Shown: one piece after another, positions 7,294-11,386 of the stretch
Position numbering within the stretch: position 1 is the first letter of the stretch
How the letters are laid out: each line of letters starts with the position of its first letter
Assembly (NCBI GenBank): GCA_029264225.1
Contig: JARICB010000303.1
Coordinates: 1-11,386, forward strand
Source of the DNA: Nocardioides sp.
GTDB lineage: Bacteria; Actinomycetota; Actinomycetes; Propionibacteriales; Nocardioidaceae
Reading direction: 5' to 3'
DNA: 11,386 bases
The notes under the pieces: generated by a model
Seen by the model: the letters and a program-made list of their open reading frames with translations, nothing else
Databases searched by the model: none
What the model was told of the DNA's origin: nothing
Translations under genes and position numbers: made by a program

Positions 7294-7299
7294 GTGGAT

Positions 7300-8067
7300 A
7301 TGACTCAGCAACATCCGATCGGCATCGACTTCGGCGGCACCGGCATCAAGGCCGCTGCGGTGGACCTCAAGGCCGGCGACTTCGCCAGCGACCGCGAGAA
7401 GATCGCGACTCCCAAGCCGGCCACCCCCGCAGCGGTGGCCGACATCTTCGCCGAGCTCGTGGGGCGTTTCCCCACCTCCGCCTCACCTATCGGCGTGACG
7501 GTGCCAGGCGTGGTCCGTCACGGCTTCGTCAGTTCGGCCGCCAACATCGACAAATCCTGGATCGGCACCGACGCGGACGCCGTCTTTACCCAGGCCCTGG
7601 GCCGCGACGTACACGTAGTCAACGACGCCGACGCGGCCGGCCTCGCCGAGGTCGAGTACGGCGCTGCGAAGGGCCAGCGCGGGTTGGTCATCGTCACCAC
7701 CCTCGGCACCGGGATCGGCTCGGCGTTGATCAACGACGGCGTGCTGGTGCCCAACTCCGAGCTGGGCCACCTCGAGATCGAGGGCCACGACGCCGAGTCG
7801 CGGGCGGCCAACAGCGCCCGCGAGAACGACGCCCTGTCGTGGGAGGAGTGGGCTGAGCGGCTGACCACCTACTACCGCACCATCGAGCGGCTCTTCTCCC
7901 CCGAGCTGATCGTGGTCGGCGGCGGGGTCAGCAAGGCCTGGTCCGACTTCGGGCCGTTGATCGCCATCGAGACACCGATCGTGGCCGCACAGCTGCGCAA
8001 CCGGGCCGGGATCATCGGCGCCGCCCTGGTCAGCTCGCGGGCCCAGGAGTCCCCCGGTCGCCCCTGA
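7300..8067 (+). CDS. ppgK: Polyphosphate--glucose phosphotransferase (polyphosphate glucokinase)
   Basis: Cytoplasmic ROK-family kinase that phosphorylates glucose to glucose-6-phosphate using polyphosphate and often ATP (EC 2.7.1.63), linking stored polyphosphate to glycolysis. The 255 aa length is normal for actinobacterial PpgK. Landmarks from the ATG at 7300 are GIDFGGTGIKAAAVD (8-22, phosphate-binding loop), TPKPATP (37-43), GVTVPGVV (65-72), SAANIDKSW (79-87), VNDADAAGLAEV (107-118, containing the catalytic-type Asp), TTLGTGIGSAL (133-143), PNSELGHLEIEGHDAE (151-166) and LIVVGGGVSK (203-212). As is usual in this subgroup, the CXCGXXGC zinc motif of many ROK proteins is absent. A TTG at 7282 is an alternative start but lacks a good ribosome site. 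The gene is divergent from tetR and 13 bases ahead of the MMPL gene, so it is probably co-transcribed with the latter. Confidence 0.95.
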   Translation: MTQQHPIGIDFGGTGIKAAAVDLKAGDFASDREKIATPKPATPAAVADIFAELVGRFPTSASPIGVTVPGVVRHGFVSSAANIDKSWIGTDADAVFTQALGRDVHVVNDADAAGLAEVEYGAAKGQRGLVIVTTLGTGIGSALINDGVLVPNSELGHLEIEGHDAESRAANSARENDALSWEEWAERLTTYYRTIERLFSPELIVVGGGVSKAWSDFGPLIAIETPIVAAQLRNRAGIIGAALVSSRAQESPGRP

Positions 8068-8069
8068 CC

Positions 8070-8075
8070 GGAAGG
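8070..8075 (+). promoter_or_regulatory. Shine-Dalgarno site of the MMPL gene
   Basis: GGAAGG lies 5 bases before the ATG at 8081, inside the 13-base gap after ppgK, and fixes the start of the transporter. Confidence 0.6.
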
Positions 8076-8080
8076 CACCG

Positions 8081-10126
8081 ATGACGGACTCCAACACCCC
8101 ACACGTCTCACCCCTGCTCCGGCCACGGATCGCGTGGCTGGTCGCGCTGCTGCCGCTGCTTCTGGCCGGTGCGCTCATCGCGGGCCTGGGCCAGGGCGAG
8201 CGTGACCGCACCAGCCTGGATTCACTGCCGGCCGGCTACGACAGCACGCAGGGAACCGAACTGCGCGAGGCGCTGCCCAAGGACGAGGGCGCCACGGCGG
8301 TAGTTCTCTGGACCAGCGACGAGGGAGAGCTCACCCGGGAGGCGGTCGCCGACCTCGGCAAGCAGGCCGGCGCGCTCGGCGCCGTACCGACCGGACCGAC
8401 CGGGCCCGTCAGCGTCGCGAAGGACGGCACGGCCGCGATTGCCGTGGTGCCGGTCGACTCCACGTCGGCCACCCAGAACGCCGACCGGGTGACGCAGTTG
8501 CGCAGCCAGCTCGAGGCGGACGCCCCCGCAGGCGTCACCAGCCAGGTGACCGGACCGGCCGCCATCCAGGCCGACCTCGCCGCCGTGTTCGACGGTGCCG
8601 ACACCAACCTGCTCCTGACCACCGCCGCCGTGGTCGCGCTGCTGCTGCTGCTGACCTACCGCAGCCCGGTGCTGTGGATCATCCCGCTCACCGTCGTCGG
8701 CGTCGCCGACCGGCTCGCGGCGATCCTCGCCACCCAAACGCTGGCCCTCTTCGACGTCGCGTGGGACGAGTCGACCGTCGGCATCCTCTCCGTCCTGGTC
8801 TTCGGTGCCGGCACCAACTACGCCCTGCTCCTCATCTCGCGCTATCGCGACGAACTCAAGTCGCACGACTCGCGTCACGCGGCGATGACCGTGGCCGTAC
8901 GCCGCACCGCCGACGCAGTCCTGACGAGCGCCACCACGGTCGTCCTCGGCCTTCTCACCCTGCTGCTCTCCGTCGTGCCGACCACCCGCGGGCTCGGGCT
9001 CGCGTGTGCGATCGGGATCGTCGTCGCTGCCACCTTCGTGCTGCTCGTGCTGCCCGCAGCCCTGGTGCTGTTCGGCCGCTGGATCTTCTGGCCGCGCGTC
9101 CCGCACGTCGGTGACGCGGCCCTCGTCGAGACCGACTCCTTCTGGCACCGGGTCGGCGCCCGAGTGTCGCGTCGACCGGCCGCCTTCGTGACCGGGACCC
9201 TGGTGCTGCTCGCCGTCATGGCGATCGGCATCTTCCGCATCGACACCGGCCTCGACACCGCCGAGCAGTTCCTCGTCGAGCCGGAGGCGATCTCCGCCTC
9301 CGAGCGGCTGGACCAGTCCTTCCCGGCGGGGCTTACCGATCCCGCTCAGGTGCTCACCAGGGCCGACCCCGAGAAGGTGCTGGCCGCCGTCAAGGGCACC
9401 GACGGCGTCACCACCGCCACCGTCACCCAGCAGGGTGCTGGAGTCGCTCAGATCGACGCTGTGCTCGCCTCCGGTTCGGGCTCGCAGGAAGCCCGCGCGA
9501 GCATCGAGTCGTTGCGTATGTCGCTCGCACCCTTCGACCAGACCTACGTCACCGGCACCGAGGCGAGCGCCCTGGACGAGGGCACGAGCGCGGCCCGCGA
9601 CCGACTGCTGATCCTCCCGTTGATCCTGGCGCTGGTGCTGGGGGCGCTGTTCATCCTGCTCCGCGCCTTCGTAGCCCCACTGCTGCTGGTGGCGACCGTG
9701 TTGGCGACCTACGTCGCAAGCATGGGCGTGGCTTGGTGGGTCTTCACCGAACTCCTCGGGTTCTCGGCCCTCGACTCGGGGGTGCCGTTGCTGGCCTTCC
9801 TGTTCCTGGTCGCACTCGGCGTCGACTACAACATCTTCTTGGTGACCCGAGCGCGCGAGGAGGCCGCCCAGCACGGCTCACGCGGGGGCATGCTGCGTGC
9901 ACTGACCGCCACCGGCGGGGTGATCACCAGCGCCGGCATCCTGCTGGCGGCGGTGTTCGCCGTGCTCGGGGTGCTGCCGCTCGTCGTGCTGGCGCAACTC
10001 GGCACGGTCATCTGTATCGGGGTGCTGCTCGACACACTGGTCGTGCGGACCGTGCTGGTGCCGGCCCTCGCCTTCGTGCTCGGCGACCGGTTCTGGTGGC
10101 CCCGGACGGTGCACCCCGCCGAGTAG
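8081..10126 (+). CDS. MMPL-family (RND superfamily) transporter
   Basis: Inner-membrane RND-type exporter of the MMPL family (681 aa), typically moving lipids, siderophores or other hydrophobic compounds by proton flow. The two-fold plan is clear. A first helix (~16-37) and an outer loop (~40-172) precede helices 2-6 (~175-335); helix 7 (~367-386) and a second outer loop (~388-503) precede helices 8-12 (~505-665). Family signatures are FGAGTNYALLLISRYRDEL (241-259) in the first half and ALGVDYNIFLVTRAREE (578-594) in the second. The first has Asn246 where well-studied MmpL proteins have the proton-relay Asp; the second keeps Asp582-Tyr583. The gene follows ppgK by 13 bases with a good ribosome site, so they are likely one operon, although no functional link is obvious. 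It converges on the malic enzyme gene. The cargo is unknown. Confidence 0.92.
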   Translation: MTDSNTPHVSPLLRPRIAWLVALLPLLLAGALIAGLGQGERDRTSLDSLPAGYDSTQGTELREALPKDEGATAVVLWTSDEGELTREAVADLGKQAGALGAVPTGPTGPVSVAKDGTAAIAVVPVDSTSATQNADRVTQLRSQLEADAPAGVTSQVTGPAAIQADLAAVFDGADTNLLLTTAAVVALLLLLTYRSPVLWIIPLTVVGVADRLAAILATQTLALFDVAWDESTVGILSVLVFGAGTNYALLLISRYRDELKSHDSRHAAMTVAVRRTADAVLTSATTVVLGLLTLLLSVVPTTRGLGLACAIGIVVAATFVLLVLPAALVLFGRWIFWPRVPHVGDAALVETDSFWHRVGARVSRRPAAFVTGTLVLLAVMAIGIFRIDTGLDTAEQFLVEPEAISASERLDQSFPAGLTDPAQVLTRADPEKVLAAVKGTDGVTTATVTQQGAGVAQIDAVLASGSGSQEARASIESLRMSLAPFDQTYVTGTEASALDEGTSAARDRLLILPLILALVLGALFILLRAFVAPLLLVATVLATYVASMGVAWWVFTELLGFSALDSGVPLLAFLFLVALGVDYNIFLVTRAREEAAQHGSRGGMLRALTATGGVITSAGILLAAVFAVLGVLPLVVLAQLGTVICIGVLLDTLVVRTVLVPALAFVLGDRFWWPRTVHPAE

Positions 10127-10132
10127 GACGCC

Positions 10133-10172
10133 CGGCAGGGGGTACGGCGCTCAGAGGTCGGGGGTCCTGCCG
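10133..10172. terminator. Weak candidate bidirectional terminator
   Basis: CGGCAGG (10133-10139) and CCTGCCG (10166-10172) form a 7-base GC-only stem with a 26-base loop across the convergent ends of the MMPL and malic enzyme genes. There is no T-tract on either side, the loop is long, and the right arm lies in the last codons of the malic enzyme. It may be chance. Confidence 0.2.
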
Positions 10173-11386
10173 CTGATCGCCGCCGCCACCCGTTTGGCGA
10201 CGTCGGGGTGGAAGACACTCGGGATGATGAACGAGGCGTTGAGTTCCTCGTCGCTGACGACCGCGGCGATGGCGGTGGCCGCCCGCAGCAGCATGTCGAC
10301 CGTGATCTGCTCGGCCCGGGCGTCGAGCAGCCCGCGGAACACCCCTGGGAAGGCGAGCACGTTGTTGATCTGGTTGGGATAGTCGGATCGGCCACTGGCG
10401 ACCACGGCGGCGTACTGGGCCGCATCGACCGGGTCGACCTCCGGGTCCGGGTTGGCCAGCGCGAAGACCACCGCCTCGGGGGCCATCTCGGTGATCCACT
10501 CCGCCGTCAGCACACCCGGCGCGCTCACGCCGATGAAGACGTCGGCCCCGGCCAGCACCTCGCGCAGCGTCCCGGTGGCGCCGCGGGGGTTGGTAGCCCG
10601 AGCCAGCTCTGCCTGGGCCGGAGGCAGGCTCATATCGGTAGCGGTGAGAGCACCCTCGCGGTCGACGACCACCACGTCGTGGGCCCCTGCTGCGAGCAAC
10701 AGCGTCACGATCGCCGTGCCGGCTGCACCCGCTCCTGAGACCACCACTCGCACGTCGGGCAGCGACTTCTTCACGCAGCGCAGCGCGTTGGTCAGGGCAG
10801 CGAGCACCACGATCGCGGTGCCGTGCTGGTCGTCGTGGAAGACCGGTATGTCGAGAGACTCCCGCAACCGCGCCTCGATCTCGAAGCAACGAGGTGCGGC
10901 GATGTCCTCCAGGTTGATGCCGCCGAAGCCGGGGGCGATCATCTCGACGGCGCGGACGATCTCGTCGGTGTCCTGCGAGGCCAGACAGATGGGCCAGGCG
11001 TCGATGTCGGCGAAGCGCTTGAACAGGGCAGCCTTGCCCTCCATGACCGGCAGCGCGGCACCCGGTCCGATGTTGCCCAGGCCCAGCACCGCCGACCCGT
11101 CGGTGACGACCGCGACCGAGTTGCCCTTGACCGTCAGCCGCCACACGTCGGACGGGTTGTCGTGGATGGCCATCGAGACCCGACCTACACCCGGGGTGTA
11201 GGCCATCGACAGGTCGTCACTGGTGCGGAGCGGCACCTTGGACTCGACCGAGATCTTGCCGCCGATGTGGAGCAGGAAGGTCCGGTCGGAGACCTTGTGC
11301 ACCGTCACCCCGGCAACCGCCTCCACTGCGGCCACGAGTTCCTGCGCGTGGCCCTGGTCGGCGGCCGAACAGGTGACGTCCACGAC
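10151..11386 (-). CDS. ACT-domain malic enzyme (NAD(P)-dependent), 5' partial
   Basis: Oxidatively decarboxylates malate to pyruvate, making NADH or NADPH; cytoplasmic, anaplerotic. The frame stays open to the window edge. The GTG at 11383 is internal, because residues before SDRTFLLHIGGKI match the end of the N-terminal ACT-like domain seen in actinobacterial homologs of ~460-480 aa. About 60 residues are therefore missing upstream. Counting from that GTG, conserved sites are LSMAYTPGV (58-66, catalytic-type Tyr62), VTDGSAVLGLGNIGP (93-107), VMEGKAALFK (113-122, catalytic-type Lys117), GGINLEDIAAPRCFEIE (154-170, metal ligands Glu159 and Asp160), VFHDDQHGTA (181-190, metal Asp), the dinucleotide loop GAGAAGTA (217-224) and SDYPNQINN (333-341). 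Cofactor preference cannot be read safely. It is convergent with the MMPL gene, 24 bases away, and appears complete at its C-terminus. Confidence 0.93.
   Translation of the reverse strand, partial: VVDVTCSAADQGHAQELVAAVEAVAGVTVHKVSDRTFLLHIGGKISVESKVPLRTSDDLSMAYTPGVGRVSMAIHDNPSDVWRLTVKGNSVAVVTDGSAVLGLGNIGPGAALPVMEGKAALFKRFADIDAWPICLASQDTDEIVRAVEMIAPGFGGINLEDIAAPRCFEIEARLRESLDIPVFHDDQHGTAIVVLAALTNALRCVKKSLPDVRVVVSGAGAAGTAIVTLLLAAGAHDVVVVDREGALTATDMSLPPAQAELARATNPRGATGTLREVLAGADVFIGVSAPGVLTAEWITEMAPEAVVFALANPDPEVDPVDAAQYAAVVASGRSDYPNQINNVLAFPGVFRGLLDARAEQITVDMLLRAATAIAAVVSDEELNASFIIPSVFHPDVAKRVAAAISGRTPDL

Noticed and set aside
7282..7299. TTG start adding six residues to PpgK
   Set aside because: No ribosome site at the right distance. 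AAGGT before the ATG at 7300 and the family N-terminus favour the shorter form.
8222..9874. Long open frame of 550 codons on the minus strand opposite the MMPL gene
   Set aside because: Composition is dominated by Gly, Arg, Glu, Gln and Asp with no recognisable domain, as expected from the antisense of a GC-rich gene. The opposite strand has unambiguous MMPL motifs.
10008..11144. Second long minus-strand frame within the malic enzyme gene
   Set aside because: Arg/Gly-rich shadow in another frame. The 10151-11386 frame carries all malic enzyme motifs.

Overview
The window is dense, high-GC coding DNA (roughly 70% in most genes) with actinobacterial features: GTG/TTG starts, 4-base stop/start overlaps, candidate leaderless promoters (TANNNT about 7 bases before the start), a polyphosphate glucokinase and an MMPL transporter. 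The protein style suggests a Nocardioides-like member of Propionibacteriales. That placement is an inference, because no rRNA or other marker gene is present. There is no tRNA, rRNA, CRISPR array, insertion sequence or gene-free stretch over 300 bases.

Left region (1-5229, + strand): the end of a surface-glycan locus with three translationally coupled genes. First is the C-terminal part of a WxcM-type bifunctional enzyme, a left-handed beta-helix acyltransferase fused to an FdtA/QdtA-like dTDP-ketohexose isomerase. It is followed by two tandem paralogous YfhO-family (GT-C fold) membrane proteins, joined by GTGA and TTGA overlaps. The likely shared theme is making an acylated amino-deoxy sugar nucleotide and moving a lipid-linked sugar onto an extracytoplasmic acceptor. 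The second YfhO gene and the last ~35 codons of the first are clearly less GC-rich and carry TTA and ATA codons, so this part looks acquired or recombined.

Middle region (5235-7239, - strand): a TetR-family repressor followed 25 bases later by a DHA2 (EmrB/QacA-like) drug-efflux MFS transporter. This is a typical repressor/pump pair. Both genes have a TANNNT hexamer exactly 7 bases before the preferred start, consistent with leaderless mRNAs.

Right region (7300-11386): ppgK (polyphosphate/ATP glucokinase, ROK family) and an MMPL transporter lie on the + strand in a likely two-gene operon. They converge on the C-terminal 412 codons of an ACT-domain malic enzyme on the - strand, whose start lies beyond the window. 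These look like ordinary chromosomal genes. The border between accessory and ordinary DNA appears to be the 5-base gap between convergent stops at 5230-5234.

The most interesting item is the WxcM + YfhO + YfhO module and its composition break. Nothing here supports a wholly new class of system.
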